NCBI GenBank assembly: GCA_019689975.1
Contig: JADGGK010000003.1
Coordinates: 1-64,000 of the forward strand
Length of the DNA: 64,000 nucleotides
Source: Pseudolabrys sp.
Lineage (GTDB): Bacteria > Pseudomonadota > Alphaproteobacteria > Rhizobiales > Xanthobacteraceae
Reading direction: 5' to 3'
Both the position numbers and the translations under genes were made by a program. Positions 20,826 through 31,841 of the stretch are shown piece after piece. The notes below the pieces were generated by a model that saw only the letters and a program-made list of their open reading frames with translations, did no database searches and was not told the DNA's origin. Numbering within the stretch: position 1 is the stretch's first letter; each line of letters opens with the position of its first letter.

Positions 20826-21749
20826 TCACGAGGGGCATAACCCGATTCGTTTAATTTCCCATTCAAGCTCGATCCCGGAGGCTTCCTTCACCCGCAGGCG
20901 CACGGTCTCGCCCAGCGTCTCGATGTCGCTCGCCGTGGCGTCGCCGAGATTGACGATGAAATTGCAATGCAACGGCGAAACCTGCGCGCCGCCTACGGTC
21001 AAACCGCGGCAGCCGGCCGCGTCGATGAGCTGCCAAGCCTTCCTTCCCGGCGGATTCTTGAATGTCGAACCGCCGGTACGGTTGCGCGGCTGCGTGGCCT
21101 CGCGTTGCTTCTTGATGTCGTCCATCTCCCGCGCGATCCGCGCGACCTCGCCGGCGCAGCCTTGAAAGACGGCGGCGGTGAAGATCACGTCCTCCGGCAC
21201 GCCGCAGTGGCGGTAGGCGAAGCCCATGGCGCCGTTGCTGAACACGCGAACACGGCCCTCGCGATCAAGACCGCGTGCCTCGACGAGCACGTCCTTGGTC
21301 TCGCCCCCATAGGCGCCGCCGTTCATGCGTAGCGCGCCGCCGACCGAACCCGGTATGCCGGAGAGAAAGGCAAGCCCGGCAATGCCGGCGTCGCGCGCCG
21401 CGCGCGCGACGTGCACGTCGAGCGCCGCAGCGCCGGCGTGCAGACGATGATCGGAGAGGGTCGCCACCGCGTTGAAGCCCCGGCCAAGACGGACGACCAC
21501 GCCCGGCACGCCTCCGTCACGCACAATGAGATTGGAGCCGGCGCCGATCACCGTCACCGGGATCTCGGCCGGCAAACGGTCGAGAAAATAGGCGAGATCC
21601 TCCTCGTCCGCGGGCACGAAAAAGGCCTGTGCCGCGCCGCCGACGCGAAACCAGGTGAAGGCGCCGAGCGGCTGGTTCGCGGCAATCCGTCCGCGCAGAC
21701 CCGGCATGCGCGCCCTGAGCTCCGCGGTGATGTCGGGGAAAATCCTCAT
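20826..21749 (-). CDS. murB: UDP-N-acetylenolpyruvoylglucosamine reductase
   Basis: [47 protein letters not shown]. Confidence 0.97.
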   Translation of the reverse strand: MRIFPDITAELRARMPGLRGRIAANQPLGAFTWFRVGGAAQAFFVPADEEDLAYFLDRLPAEIPVTVIGAGSNLIVRDGGVPGVVVRLGRGFNAVATLSDHRLHAGAAALDVHVARAARDAGIAGLAFLSGIPGSVGGALRMNGGAYGGETKDVLVEARGLDREGRVRVFSNGAMGFAYRHCGVPEDVIFTAAVFQGCAGEVARIAREMDDIKKQREATQPRNRTGGSTFKNPPGRKAWQLIDAAGCRGLTVGGAQVSPLHCNFIVNLGDATASDIETLGETVRLRVKEASGIELEWEIKRIGLCPS

Positions 21750-22078
21750 CGGAGGCGGCTACGCCCGCGCTCCGGGGCGCGGCGGGTGCGGAATGAAGCA
21801 ATGACGACGAAAGGTGCGATCATCGAAATACAGAAGCGTTTAGGGTAACCCGCGCGATCAGAGACCGGCACATGGCTCCGAGAACGCGTCGACGGCGCAG
21901 CCGACGACAAACGAGAGCGCCGAGACCCGCGCGATCCGCTCGTCGGCCCGCAGCCTCATGACCTGGCCGCGCAATGCTTGTTTCATGACGATCCCGTTTC
22001 TCGCCGCGAACATAGTCGCTGCCGCGTGCCGACACAACGCAAAGGGAGGTCGCCGAGCGACGACATGAACCCGCCCGC

Positions 22079-23482
22079 TCAATGCGTCGCCTTCAATTCG
22101 TCCGCCAATGCGTGGGCCCATTGCGTGATCGAACCGGCGCCGAGACAGACCACGTAATCGCCGGGCGAGACGAGAGTCTTGACGATGCCGGCAAGCTCCT
22201 GCGGGCCCGCAAGCGCGATGACCTGCTTGTGCCCGTGCGCGAGCAGGCCGGCGACCAGCGAATCACGATCGGCGCCCGCGATCGGCGCTTCGCCGGCCGG
22301 ATAGACCGGCGCCACGATCACCGCATCGGCGTCGTTGAAGCAGGTACAGAATTGCTCAAACAAGTCGTGCAGCCGCGTATAGCGATGCGGCTGCATCACC
22401 GCGATCACCCTGCCGTGCGCAACCTCGCGCGCCGCCCGCAGAACCGCTGCGATCTCGACCGGATGGTGGGCATAATCGTCGATGATGGCCACGCCGTTCC
22501 ACGTCCCGACACGCGTGAAACGTCGCTTGACGCCGCCGAAGGCGGCAAGCGCCTGGCGGATCATCGCGTCGCCGATGCCGAGCGCATGCGCGACCGCGAC
22601 CGCCGCCGTTGCGTTGAGTGCGTTGTGGCGTCCGGGCATCGGCAGGGTGAGCCTGTCGATCACGTGCGTGGTTGCGCCGGTCCTGTCGCGGAACAGGACG
22701 GCGAAACGCGAGCAGCCGTTGGTATGCTCGAGCCCGGCGAGGCGCACATCCGCCTGGACATTCTCGCCGTAGGTGACGACGCGGCGGTCGGTCAGCTTGC
22801 CGACCTGCGTCTGCACCACCGGATGGTCGGTGCACATGACCGCGAAGCCGTAGAACGGAACGTTTTCCACGAAAGCGCGGAATGCCTCCTGTACCGCGTC
22901 AAAGGTGCGGAAGTGATCGAGATGCTCGGGATCGATATTGGTGACGACAGCGATGTCGGCAGGCAGCTTGAGGAAGGTGCCGTCGGATTCATCGGCTTCC
23001 ACGACCATCCAATCGCCGGCACCAATCCGCGCATTGGTGCCGTAGGCATTGATGATGCCGCCGTTGATCACGGTCGGGTCGAGCCCGCCGGCATCGAGCA
23101 GCGCCGCGATGAGCGATGTGGTCGTGGTCTTACCGTGCGTGCCGGCAACGGCGATGCAGCTTTTCAGCCGCATCAGTTCCGCCAGCATCTCGGCGCGGCG
23201 GACGACGGGCAAGCGCTTCGATCGGGCCGCGACCAGTTCCGGATTGTCGGGCCTGATGGCGGAGGAGATGACGATGACATCGGCGCCGGCGATGTTATCG
23301 GCCCTGTGGCCGATCGCGATCTTGACCCCTTTCTCGCGCAGCCGCTTGACATTGGCGTTATCGGCGATGTCGGACCCCGTCACGGTATAGCCGAGATTGG
23401 CCAGCACCTCGGCAATGCCGCTCATGCCGATGCCGCCGATGCCGATGAAATGCACCGGCCCGATATCTCTCGGCAGCTTCAT
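22079..23482 (-). CDS. murC: UDP-N-acetylmuramate--L-alanine ligase
   Basis: [16 protein letters not shown]-type motif, [23 protein letters not shown]. Confidence 0.97.
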   Translation of the reverse strand: MKLPRDIGPVHFIGIGGIGMSGIAEVLANLGYTVTGSDIADNANVKRLREKGVKIAIGHRADNIAGADVIVISSAIRPDNPELVAARSKRLPVVRRAEMLAELMRLKSCIAVAGTHGKTTTTSLIAALLDAGGLDPTVINGGIINAYGTNARIGAGDWMVVEADESDGTFLKLPADIAVVTNIDPEHLDHFRTFDAVQEAFRAFVENVPFYGFAVMCTDHPVVQTQVGKLTDRRVVTYGENVQADVRLAGLEHTNGCSRFAVLFRDRTGATTHVIDRLTLPMPGRHNALNATAAVAVAHALGIGDAMIRQALAAFGGVKRRFTRVGTWNGVAIIDDYAHHPVEIAAVLRAAREVAHGRVIAVMQPHRYTRLHDLFEQFCTCFNDADAVIVAPVYPAGEAPIAGADRDSLVAGLLAHGHKQVIALAGPQELAGIVKTLVSPGDYVVCLGAGSITQWAHALADELKATH

Positions 23483-23553
23483 GATACCCGCCCCTCGCTC
23501 GTGTTCCCGACGCGGCGCGGTGCGCGCACGCCGCTGCACCTTCGGTACACGAG

Positions 23554-24660
23554 TCAATCCGTTCCGTCACGCCCGGCAATGTTCATGACCACATCGGCCA
23601 GCCTGTCCGCCGCGTCAAGAATGCCGACCGATCGGGCCGCGGCCGCCATGCGCACGAGCGACTCCGAGGCCCCGGCGAGCCGCTCGATCTCCGCGGCCAA
23701 CCGGTCGGGGGTGAAGTCCCTTTGCAGGATGCGGACGGCACCTCCGGCTTCCTCGAGCACGGCGGCATTGGCGGCCTGATCCTGATCGAGTGCATGGGGC
23801 AGCGGTACCAGGATCGCAGGACGACCGACGGCGGCAAGCTCCGCCACGGTGGAGGCTCCCGAGCGTGCCACGACAAGATGGCTTGCCGCCATCCGCGCCG
23901 GCAGATCGACGAAGAATGGCGCACAGTCGGCCTCGACTCCGAGTCGGGCATAGGTCGCTCGCACCGCCTCGAGGTCTTCGGATCGTGCCTGCTGCGCGAC
24001 GGTGATGCGCGCACGCAGGGCCGCGGCGATCCTGCCGATCGCCGCCGGCACGACCTCCGCCATGACGCGCGCGCCTTGGCTGCCGCCGAACACGAGCAGG
24101 CGGAACTTCCCGTCGGGCGGCGCATAAGGCGTCGCCGCGGCGGCGATCACCGGCGGGCGCAACGGGTTGCCGGTGAACACGACCTTGGCTTGCATTTCCT
24201 CGCCGAGGTTTTTGAGCGACGGGAATCCGGTCGCAATCCTGGCGGCGCGCGGCGCGAGCATCCGGTTCGCCCGCCCCATCACGGCATTCTGCTCATGGAT
24301 CACGGTCGGGATCTTCCGCAGCGTCGCGGCGATCAGCGGCGGCACGGTCGGATAGCCGCCGAAACCGACCACCACGGCGGGGCGGCTACGGGCGAGCACG
24401 GACCAAGCCTTGAACAGGCCGAGCGCAAGCAGCGCGGCGGTGCGGGCAAGCGAGACCGGGTCGCGACCGCCGAGCGTGGCGCTCGGAACGAGATGCACGG
24501 CGCGCGCGGGAAAATCGAAATGCATGGTGCGGCGGTCGGTGGCGAGCTCGACCGCCACCCCGCGCCGGTCCAGGGCGAGCGCCAGCGCCTGGGCTGGAAA
24601 CAGATGGCCGCCGGTGCCGCCGGCACAGAGAAGGATCACCTTTTCGCGACCTGCGCGCAT
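23554..24660 (-). CDS. murG: undecaprenyldiphospho-muramoylpentapeptide beta-N-acetylglucosaminyltransferase
   Basis: [35 protein letters not shown]. Confidence 0.97.
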   Translation of the reverse strand: MRAGREKVILLCAGGTGGHLFPAQALALALDRRGVAVELATDRRTMHFDFPARAVHLVPSATLGGRDPVSLARTAALLALGLFKAWSVLARSRPAVVVGFGGYPTVPPLIAATLRKIPTVIHEQNAVMGRANRMLAPRAARIATGFPSLKNLGEEMQAKVVFTGNPLRPPVIAAAATPYAPPDGKFRLLVFGGSQGARVMAEVVPAAIGRIAAALRARITVAQQARSEDLEAVRATYARLGVEADCAPFFVDLPARMAASHLVVARSGASTVAELAAVGRPAILVPLPHALDQDQAANAAVLEEAGGAVRILQRDFTPDRLAAEIERLAGASESLVRMAAAARSVGILDAADRLADVVMNIAGRDGTD

Positions 24661-24767
24661 GGGCCCTCCGCCGTCAGACCGGCCTTGCGCCGCGTCTTTT
24701 GCGTCTTCGCCGGGAGCATGTCAGAGCAGGCGGGTTGCCCGGTGACAGGCGGGCGATGACGCAGTGG

Positions 24768-25925
24768 TTACGCCGCGCTCTCGCTCGGCGTCAATTCGGT
24801 CACGGCAAGGGTCGCGCGCGGCTCGTCGCGGGTGAGCGCCAGCAGCATGCCCATGGCGAGCGCGAGCGAGATCATGGACGAACCGCCATAGGAGATAAAT
24901 GGCAGCGTCATGCCTTTGGCCGGCATCAACCGGAGATTGACCGCGATGTTGATGGCCGATTGGGCGCCGAACAGGATGGCGAGCCCGGCGGCGGCAAAAC
25001 GTGCGAACAAATCCTCGCTGCGCATGGCGCGCAGCAGGGAGCGGATGACAATGAAGGCGTAGAGGCCGACGAGCACGAGGCAGAGCGCAACGCCGAACTC
25101 CTCGCCCGCGACCGCAAACACGAAGTCGGTGTGGCTCTCGGGAAGGATCCGCTTGACCGTGCCCTCGCCCGGTCCGCGCCCGAACCACCCGCCGCGCATG
25201 AAGCTTTCGGTAGCGATGTCGATGTTGAAGGTGTCGCCCTGTCCGGGATTGAGGAAGTGGCGAATGCGCAGCGCGACGTGCGGCACGGTGTAATAGGCGG
25301 CCGCCAGACCCGCGGCGGAAAGTCCCGCGATGCCGGCGACCCAGATCAGCCGCATGCCGGCCATGAAGAAGAGCGCGCTCCAGATGAGCGCGATCAGCAT
25401 GGTCTGGCCGAAATCGGGTTCCCACACCAGAAGCGACACCACGGCGGTCAGCAGCGCAAGCGCACAGGCGTTGGCCGGCATATCCGGTCGTCGCGCGCTT
25501 TCCGCGAACAGCCAGGCGGTGACGACGACGAAGGCCGGCTTGAGGAATTCCGACGGCTGGATGTTCACGCCCGCGACGATCAACCAGCGTCGTGCCCCCT
25601 TGATTTCCGGGCCGAGCAGCGGCGTCAGCGCGCACAGAACGAAGCTTACCGCGAACACGATGATCGCCAAGCGGCGGATCTGCCGCGGAGTGAGAAACGA
25701 AACGCCGAGCATCACGCCGATCGAGACGAAGAGATAGACGATATGCCGATTGACGAAGAAAAAGGGGTCCAGACCGAGCCGCCCGGCGACCGGCGGGCTT
25801 GCCGCCAGCGAGAGCACGACGCCTGCCAGCATCAACGCGCCGACCGCGGCGAGCGTGAGCTTGTCGACCGTCCACCACCATTCGCCGAAAGGCGTACGTT
25901 GCGCGCGCGAGACCATGGTCCCCAT
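24768..25925 (-). CDS. ftsW: lipid II polymerase/flippase-family protein FtsW (SEDS)
   Basis: Multi-TM; QPSEFLKPAF, MPAKGMTLPFISYGGSS. Confidence 0.96.
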   Translation of the reverse strand: MGTMVSRAQRTPFGEWWWTVDKLTLAAVGALMLAGVVLSLAASPPVAGRLGLDPFFFVNRHIVYLFVSIGVMLGVSFLTPRQIRRLAIIVFAVSFVLCALTPLLGPEIKGARRWLIVAGVNIQPSEFLKPAFVVVTAWLFAESARRPDMPANACALALLTAVVSLLVWEPDFGQTMLIALIWSALFFMAGMRLIWVAGIAGLSAAGLAAAYYTVPHVALRIRHFLNPGQGDTFNIDIATESFMRGGWFGRGPGEGTVKRILPESHTDFVFAVAGEEFGVALCLVLVGLYAFIVIRSLLRAMRSEDLFARFAAAGLAILFGAQSAINIAVNLRLMPAKGMTLPFISYGGSSMISLALAMGMLLALTRDEPRATLAVTELTPSESAA

Positions 25926-25999
25926 CCCGCGCCCAAGCTGACCTGGGAGGGTTTACGAAGCATTAATTGCCAGGCATGCGGCGCCCATTTCCGCCGACC

Positions 26000-27409
26000 T
26001 CATCTCGACACGTCGAGGTGATCGATGCCCGGCATCGCCATGACGGCATCCACGAATGCCTGGCCGCGCACCTCGAAATTCGGGTATTGGTCGAACGAGG
26101 CACAGGCGGGTGAGAGCAGCACCACCGGCTCCGCGGCCGTTGAGGCCTCGGCGTCGCGCGCGGCCGCGGCTACGGCGCGCTCGAGCGTGACCGAAATCTC
26201 GCACGCCACCTTGCCATCCAGCGTGCGCGCGAATTCCTCCGCTGCCTCGCCGATGAGATAGGCCTTGCGGATACGCGGGAAATATCCGGCAAGGCTCGTA
26301 ATGCCGCCCGTCTTGGGTCGGCCGCCGGCAATCCAGAAGATATCCTGGAAGCTCGACAAAGCGCGCGCGGCGCTGTCCGCGTTGGTCGCCTTCGAGTCGT
26401 TCACGAACAGCACCCGGCCCCAGCGGGCAATCGGCTGCATGCGGTGGGCAAGTCCCGGAAAGGTGGCGAGCCCCTTGCGGACTTCCGCGATGTCAAGACC
26501 GAGGGCAAGAGCAGCGGCGATCGCGCAGCCCGCATTCTGCGCATTGTGCAATCCGCGCAGGCTCGCGATGCCGGCGAGGTCGGCGAGCAATTCCGACCGG
26601 CCCTTGCCGGCGCGCATGATCCGCGAGTTCTCGGCATAGAGACCCTCGCCAAGCGGCGAGCGCACCGACACGCATTCCACGCGCCGACCGGCATCCGCGA
26701 TGCGCCGGGCGGCAGCACGCGTCCACTCGTCGTCGATGCCGACCACGGCGGTCCCGCCCGACTCGATGCGCGCCGCAAGGCGCTCCTTGATCGCGGCATA
26801 ATTTTCGATGGTGCCGTGACGGTCGAGGTGGTCTTCCGTGACGTTGAGAAGGACGCCGACACTGGGACGCAGCGATGGTGCGAGATCGATCTGATAGGAT
26901 GAAACCTCGAGCACGTAGATGCGTCCGGGGGCGAAAGGCGCGAGCGCGAGCACCGGCACGCCGATATTGCCTCCCAGCTGCGCGTCCCGGCCGGCGCTTT
27001 TCAGGAGATGCGCGATCAGCGCGGTGGTGGTGGACTTGCCGTTGGTACCGGTGACGGCGACGAGCGGGCATCGCGCCATGACCGCGGCTCGCTCGCGGCA
27101 GAACAGCTCGATGTCGCCGATGATCTCGACGCCGGTTTGGCGGGCGAGCAGGACGCTCCAGTGCGGCCGAGGATGCGTGAGCGGAACGCCGGGGGCGAGC
27201 ACCAAGGCCGCAAGGCTTGACCAATCGCTCGCCCGCAGGTCCTGCGCGGTAAGCCCCGCCGCTTTCGCCCGGGCAACGCTTTTCTCGTCGTCGTCGTATA
27301 CGACGACTTGCGCCCCGCCTTCGGCCAGCGCCTGCGCCGCAACCAGACCCGACCTGCCGAGGCCGAATACCGCGATCCTTTTTCCTGCAAAGGTGGTGAC
27401 GGGAATCAT
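26000..27409 (-). CDS. murD: UDP-N-acetylmuramoylalanine--D-glutamate ligase
   Basis: [39 protein letters not shown]. Confidence 0.97.
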   Translation of the reverse strand: MIPVTTFAGKRIAVFGLGRSGLVAAQALAEGGAQVVVYDDDEKSVARAKAAGLTAQDLRASDWSSLAALVLAPGVPLTHPRPHWSVLLARQTGVEIIGDIELFCRERAAVMARCPLVAVTGTNGKSTTTALIAHLLKSAGRDAQLGGNIGVPVLALAPFAPGRIYVLEVSSYQIDLAPSLRPSVGVLLNVTEDHLDRHGTIENYAAIKERLAARIESGGTAVVGIDDEWTRAAARRIADAGRRVECVSVRSPLGEGLYAENSRIMRAGKGRSELLADLAGIASLRGLHNAQNAGCAIAAALALGLDIAEVRKGLATFPGLAHRMQPIARWGRVLFVNDSKATNADSAARALSSFQDIFWIAGGRPKTGGITSLAGYFPRIRKAYLIGEAAEEFARTLDGKVACEISVTLERAVAAAARDAEASTAAEPVVLLSPACASFDQYPNFEVRGQAFVDAVMAMPGIDHLDVSR

Positions 27410-27529
27410 CCAATCCTTCCCGTCACATGCGGGGCCATCGACCGGGGCGAAAGGCAACGCCGCCGCGCCACGACGAGCGAGCTTCCGACCCGCTGACGCG
27501 TCGGAAATGAGCAAAATGAGCAAGAAGAC

Positions 27530-28615
27530 TCATCGCAATTTCAGCGTCGCGAGCCCCGCCAGCGCCAGCACCACGGCAACGATCCAGAAGCGGATCACGA
27601 TCTGCGGTTCGGTCCAGCCGAGCTGTTCGTAATGGTGGTGGATCGGCGCCATCTTGAACACGCGCTTGCCCGTGAGCTTGAAGGAAGCCACCTGCACGAT
27701 CACCGAGACCGCTTCGAGCACGAAAAGGCCGCCGACGATCGCCAATACGATCTCGTGCTTGATGGCGACGGCAACGGTCCCGAGCAGACCGCCGAGCGAC
27801 AGCGATCCGGTATCGCCCATGAAGATCGAGGCGGGCGGCGCATTGAACCAGAGAAAGCCGAGTCCCGCGCCAACCACCGCTCCGCACAGCACCGCGAGCT
27901 CGCCCGTGCCGGCGACATAGTGAATCTGCAGATAGTCGGCGAATACCAGATTGCCGGCGAGATAGGCGATCAGCCCGAAGGTCGCCGCCGCGATCATCAC
28001 CGGCACGATGGCAAGCCCATCGAGTCCGTCGGTGAGATTGACGGCATTGCCGGCGCCGACGATGACGAATGCGCCGAACAGCAGGAAACCCCAGCCGAGA
28101 TTAACCGTCAGCTCCTTGAAGAAAGGAAACACCAGCGACGTCGCAATAGGAGGCTTGCCCAGATGCGCCAGCAACGCGCAGGCGATGACCGCGATCAATA
28201 TTTCGGCAATTAGGCGCGTGCGCCCGGCAATGCCGGCGTGACTCTGCTTTGTGACCTTCAAATAGTCGTCGTAGAAGCCGATGATGCCGAAAGACAGCGT
28301 GACGCCGAGCACGATCCACACGTAGGGGTTGGCCGGATTCGCCCACAGCATCGTCGACACGAACAGGCCCGACAGAATCATCAGCCCCCCCATGGTCGGC
28401 GTGCCCTTCTTGGTGATGAGGTGCGATGGCGGTCCGTCGGCACGGATCGGCTGGCCCTTGCCTTGCTTCAGGCGCAGGAGATCGATGATCGGGCCACCGA
28501 ACAGAAACACGAAGACGAGCGCGGTGACCACCGCTCCGCCGGTGCGAAAGGTGATGTAACGAAAGACGTTAAGGAACGAGACCTTGTCGGAAAGTTCGGC
28601 CAGCCAGTAGAACAT
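27530..28615 (-). CDS. mraY: phospho-N-acetylmuramoyl-pentapeptide transferase
   Basis: Multi-[44 protein letters not shown]. Confidence 0.97.
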   Translation of the reverse strand: MFYWLAELSDKVSFLNVFRYITFRTGGAVVTALVFVFLFGGPIIDLLRLKQGKGQPIRADGPPSHLITKKGTPTMGGLMILSGLFVSTMLWANPANPYVWIVLGVTLSFGIIGFYDDYLKVTKQSHAGIAGRTRLIAEILIAVIACALLAHLGKPPIATSLVFPFFKELTVNLGWGFLLFGAFVIVGAGNAVNLTDGLDGLAIVPVMIAAATFGLIAYLAGNLVFADYLQIHYVAGTGELAVLCGAVVGAGLGFLWFNAPPASIFMGDTGSLSLGGLLGTVAVAIKHEIVLAIVGGLFVLEAVSVIVQVASFKLTGKRVFKMAPIHHHYEQLGWTEPQIVIRFWIVAVVLALAGLATLKLR

Positions 28616-28684
28616 CGAGAAACTCTGGGTTCTGTCCCGTTCGTCGGAACGACGGCCTTGAAAAAGGGCGCCTGAACTACCCGA

Positions 28685-30130
28685 TCACGGCTCTTGCGTC
28701 GCAACCCGCTCGCGTTCCGTGGTCGGGAATTGTCGTCCCAACGCCTTGACGATCATGCCCATCCTGGATCCGAGGGAACCTTTCACCATAAGTGCATCGC
28801 CGCCGCGGACGGCGCCGAGCACGGCGGCTTCCAACTCCGCCGCGCTGCCGGCATAGCCGCCCCGGAGGCCGGAGGGAAGGGCCTCCCACAGGGAGCGCAT
28901 GAGAGGCCCGGCACAGAATACGAGATCGACCCCTGCGGCGACGAGCGGGGATGCGAGCGCGCGGTGGAGATTTTCGCTCTCGGCGCCGAGTTCCAGCATG
29001 TCGCCGAGCACCGCGATGCGCCGGCCGCGCGGTCCGATCGGCGTTTGGCCGAGCAAGGCGATGGCGGCGGCCATCGATGCCGGGTTGGCGTTGTAGCTTT
29101 CGTCGATCAACACGGCGGTGCCGCCGGGAACCGTGAGCAGGGTTCGGGAGCCGCGGCCGGCCGCGGGCTTCAGCTTCGCGAGCGCAAGCGCTGAGAGCGC
29201 GAGATCCGCCCCGGCCAGCGCGCGCGCGGCCAGCACCGCGAGCGAATTGAGCACCAGATGCTTGCCCGGTGCGCCGAGCTTGTAGGTGACGTGCTCGCCC
29301 AAAATTTCGGCTTCGACCGTGGAACTGTCGACCTGCAGCGCGCAACGTACGAGCCGGGCGTCCGCACGACCGTGTTCGCCGAACGAGACCACGCGCGCGA
29401 CGCCCGCCGCCTCGGCCGCGGCCGCGAGACGCTCATATTGTGCATTGTCGCGGTTGATGACGGCGACGCCTCCCGGTTCGACACCGAGGAAGATCTCGGC
29501 TTTGGCGTCGGCGATCCTGTCGAGCGAGCCGAAATATTCGAGATGCACGGGCGCGATCGCGGTGACCACCGCAATATGCGGCCGCACCAGCCGGGTGAGC
29601 GGCGTGATTTCGCCGGCATGATTCATGCCGATCTCAAAGACCGCATATTTGACCTCCGCCGGACAGCGGGCGAGCGACAGGGGCACGCCCCAGTGATTGT
29701 TGTAGGAAGCCGTCGAAGCGTGCGTCGCGCCGTCCGCCGAAAGGGCGAGGCGCAGCGCGTCCTTGGTGCCGGTCTTTCCGACCGAGCCGGTGACGGCGAT
29801 CACTTTCGCCCCCGTACGAGCGCGGGCCGCACGCGCCAGGGCGCGCAGCGCTTCGAGCACGTCATCGACGATGAGCAGCGGCGCGTCGGCAAAACGCTCC
29901 GCCTGCCGCCGGGCAACCACGGCGAGTGCAGCCCCGGCCTTCATCGCATCGGGGACGAAATCGTGGCCATCGCGGTTTTCTCCCGTGATGGCGAAGAACG
30001 CGTTCCCTGTTTCGATCGTGCGGCTGTCGATGGAAATACCGGTGACCTCGCCCGGCAGCGCACCGGCTTGTTGCGCGCGCATGGCGGCGGCCATGGCGGG
30101 AAGGGTCCACAGCGGCGTCATCGTGGCCAC
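28685..30130 (-). CDS. murF: UDP-N-acetylmuramoyl-tripeptide--D-alanyl-D-alanine ligase
   Basis: ITGENRDGHDF, VTGSVGKTGTKD, DESYNANPASM. Confidence 0.96.
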   Translation of the reverse strand: MATMTPLWTLPAMAAAMRAQQAGALPGEVTGISIDSRTIETGNAFFAITGENRDGHDFVPDAMKAGAALAVVARRQAERFADAPLLIVDDVLEALRALARAARARTGAKVIAVTGSVGKTGTKDALRLALSADGATHASTASYNNHWGVPLSLARCPAEVKYAVFEIGMNHAGEITPLTRLVRPHIAVVTAIAPVHLEYFGSLDRIADAKAEIFLGVEPGGVAVINRDNAQYERLAAAAEAAGVARVVSFGEHGRADARLVRCALQVDSSTVEAEILGEHVTYKLGAPGKHLVLNSLAVLAARALAGADLALSALALAKLKPAAGRGSRTLLTVPGGTAVLIDESYNANPASMAAAIALLGQTPIGPRGRRIAVLGDMLELGAESENLHRALASPLVAAGVDLVFCAGPLMRSLWEALPSGLRGGYAGSAAELEAAVLGAVRGGDALMVKGSLGSRMGMIVKALGRQFPTTERERVATQEP

Positions 30131-30260
30131 CGCCTATGCCGGCCTTTCCGGGACAGGCCGAGGTCGCAGGCTCGGATTCCGCCACTCGTGCACGCGATCC
30201 GGAATTCGGAGGCCGTTCGCCCCCCGGCGACGCGCCGCGAACCGCCAAAACGCGTTGTCG

Positions 30261-31718
30261 TCATGCCGTCGTCTCCTTGAGCGCCGCCGCAACCGCCTCG
30301 TGATCGGAAAACGGCACCACCCTATCGCCGACGATCTGCCCGGTCTCATGACCCTTGCCGGCGATCAAAAGGACGTCGCCCGGCGCGAGCATGCGGATTG
30401 CGGCGCGGATCGCTTCGCCGCGATCGCCGATTTCAATCGCATCCGGGGCTCCCGCAAGTATAGCGGCACGAATCGTCGCCGCATTCTCGCTGCGCGGATT
30501 GTCGTCCGTGACGATGACGCGATCGGCGTTTTCCCGCGCGATGCGCCCCATGATCGGCCGCTTGCCCGCATCGCGGTCGCCGCCGGCGCCGAATACGACG
30601 ATAAGCCTGCCCTTCGCATAGGGGCGCAAGGCTTCAAGCGCCTTTCTCAGCGCATCGGGCTTGTGTGCATAATCAATGAAAATCGGCGCGCCGTTGCGTT
30701 CGCCAACCCGCTCGAGTCTTCCCACGGCTCCCTGCAACGCCGCGAGGGCCGCAAAAACCTGCCCCGGTATTCCGCCCGTCGCGATCGCCAGTCCCGCCGC
30801 GAGCAGGGCATTCTGTGCCTGAAAAGCACCGACCAGCGGCAATCGCACCCGATAATCCTGGCCGCCATGCCCGAGCACGATCCGCTGCCCGAAACCATCG
30901 AGAGCGACCTCCTTGAGGCTGATATCCTTGCCCCTGATCCCCACGGTCATCACGCGAAGTCCGCGAGTTTGCGCCGTCTCGACCACGCGCGCGCCATAGG
31001 CGTCGTCAATTGCGACCACGGCACTTCCACCCGCTACAACCAATGTCTCGAACAGCCGGAGCTTGGCGGCAAGATAGGCCTCGAGGCTGGCATGATAATC
31101 GAGGTGATCGCGCGAGAGGTTGGTGAAGCCGCCGGCGGCGACGCGCACGCCGTCGAGCCGTTTCTGATCGAGACCATGCGAGGAGGCTTCCAGCGCGAGA
31201 TGCGTGACGCCCTCGCCGGCGAGACGATCGAGAATCCGGTGCAATTCGATCGGATCGGGCGTCGTCAGACTGCCGCGGGCGTGGCCGCCGGGATGGACGA
31301 GGCCGATCGTTCCGAGACTTGCCGCGCGGTGGCCGAGCATCAGCCAAATCTGGCGCAGGAAAGCAACCACCGACGTCTTGCCGCTCGTGCCTGTCACTGC
31401 GACCACGATCTTTGGCTGACGGGGAAAGAATGCGGCGGCGCACAGCGCGAGCGCGCGCCGCGCATCCCTTACCTCGACGAAGGGGAAGCTTTCGGCAAGC
31501 CCCTGCGGCCTTCGTTCGGCGGCGATCGCCGCCGCCCCGGCCGCAATCGCGGCGCCGATGAACCGCGTGCCGTCGGTTTTTGTCCCGGGAACGGCCACGA
31601 ATAGCTCACCGGGTTTGACCTTGCGGCTGTCGGCGGCCAGGCCGGCAAGTTCGACGCATGCGAAACGTGGCTCGAAACGGGCCTCGGTCAGCGCAAGATC
31701 CGCAAGTTTCATCGCCAT
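30261..31718 (-). CDS. murE: UDP-N-acetylmuramoyl-L-alanyl-D-glutamate--2,6-diaminopimelate ligase
   Basis: VTGTSGKTSVVAFL, EASSHGLDQKRLDG, DNPRSENA (DAP-type). Confidence 0.97.
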   Translation of the reverse strand: MAMKLADLALTEARFEPRFACVELAGLAADSRKVKPGELFVAVPGTKTDGTRFIGAAIAAGAAAIAAERRPQGLAESFPFVEVRDARRALALCAAAFFPRQPKIVVAVTGTSGKTSVVAFLRQIWLMLGHRAASLGTIGLVHPGGHARGSLTTPDPIELHRILDRLAGEGVTHLALEASSHGLDQKRLDGVRVAAGGFTNLSRDHLDYHASLEAYLAAKLRLFETLVVAGGSAVVAIDDAYGARVVETAQTRGLRVMTVGIRGKDISLKEVALDGFGQRIVLGHGGQDYRVRLPLVGAFQAQNALLAAGLAIATGGIPGQVFAALAALQGAVGRLERVGERNGAPIFIDYAHKPDALRKALEALRPYAKGRLIVVFGAGGDRDAGKRPIMGRIARENADRVIVTDDNPRSENAATIRAAILAGAPDAIEIGDRGEAIRAAIRMLAPGDVLLIAGKGHETGQIVGDRVVPFSDHEAVAAALKETTA

Positions 31719-31841
31719 CCTTTCACCTTCCCCGCAACATCCGGGACGCAGTGCCGTGAAAGGTCGGGTGCCGACCTCCCGACCTTCGGTCCAGCCCGCG
31801 CGGGAACGGGTCGGGAATGGCGCACGCGAGCGGTCGATGCA

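Noticed and set aside
21858-21986. 42-aa ORF between murB and murC
   Set aside because: Poor SD and no recognisable conservation signal; cannot be supported from sequence alone.
22082-23779. 565-aa plus-strand ORF
   Set aside because: Antisense to murC and the murG start; shadow ORF.
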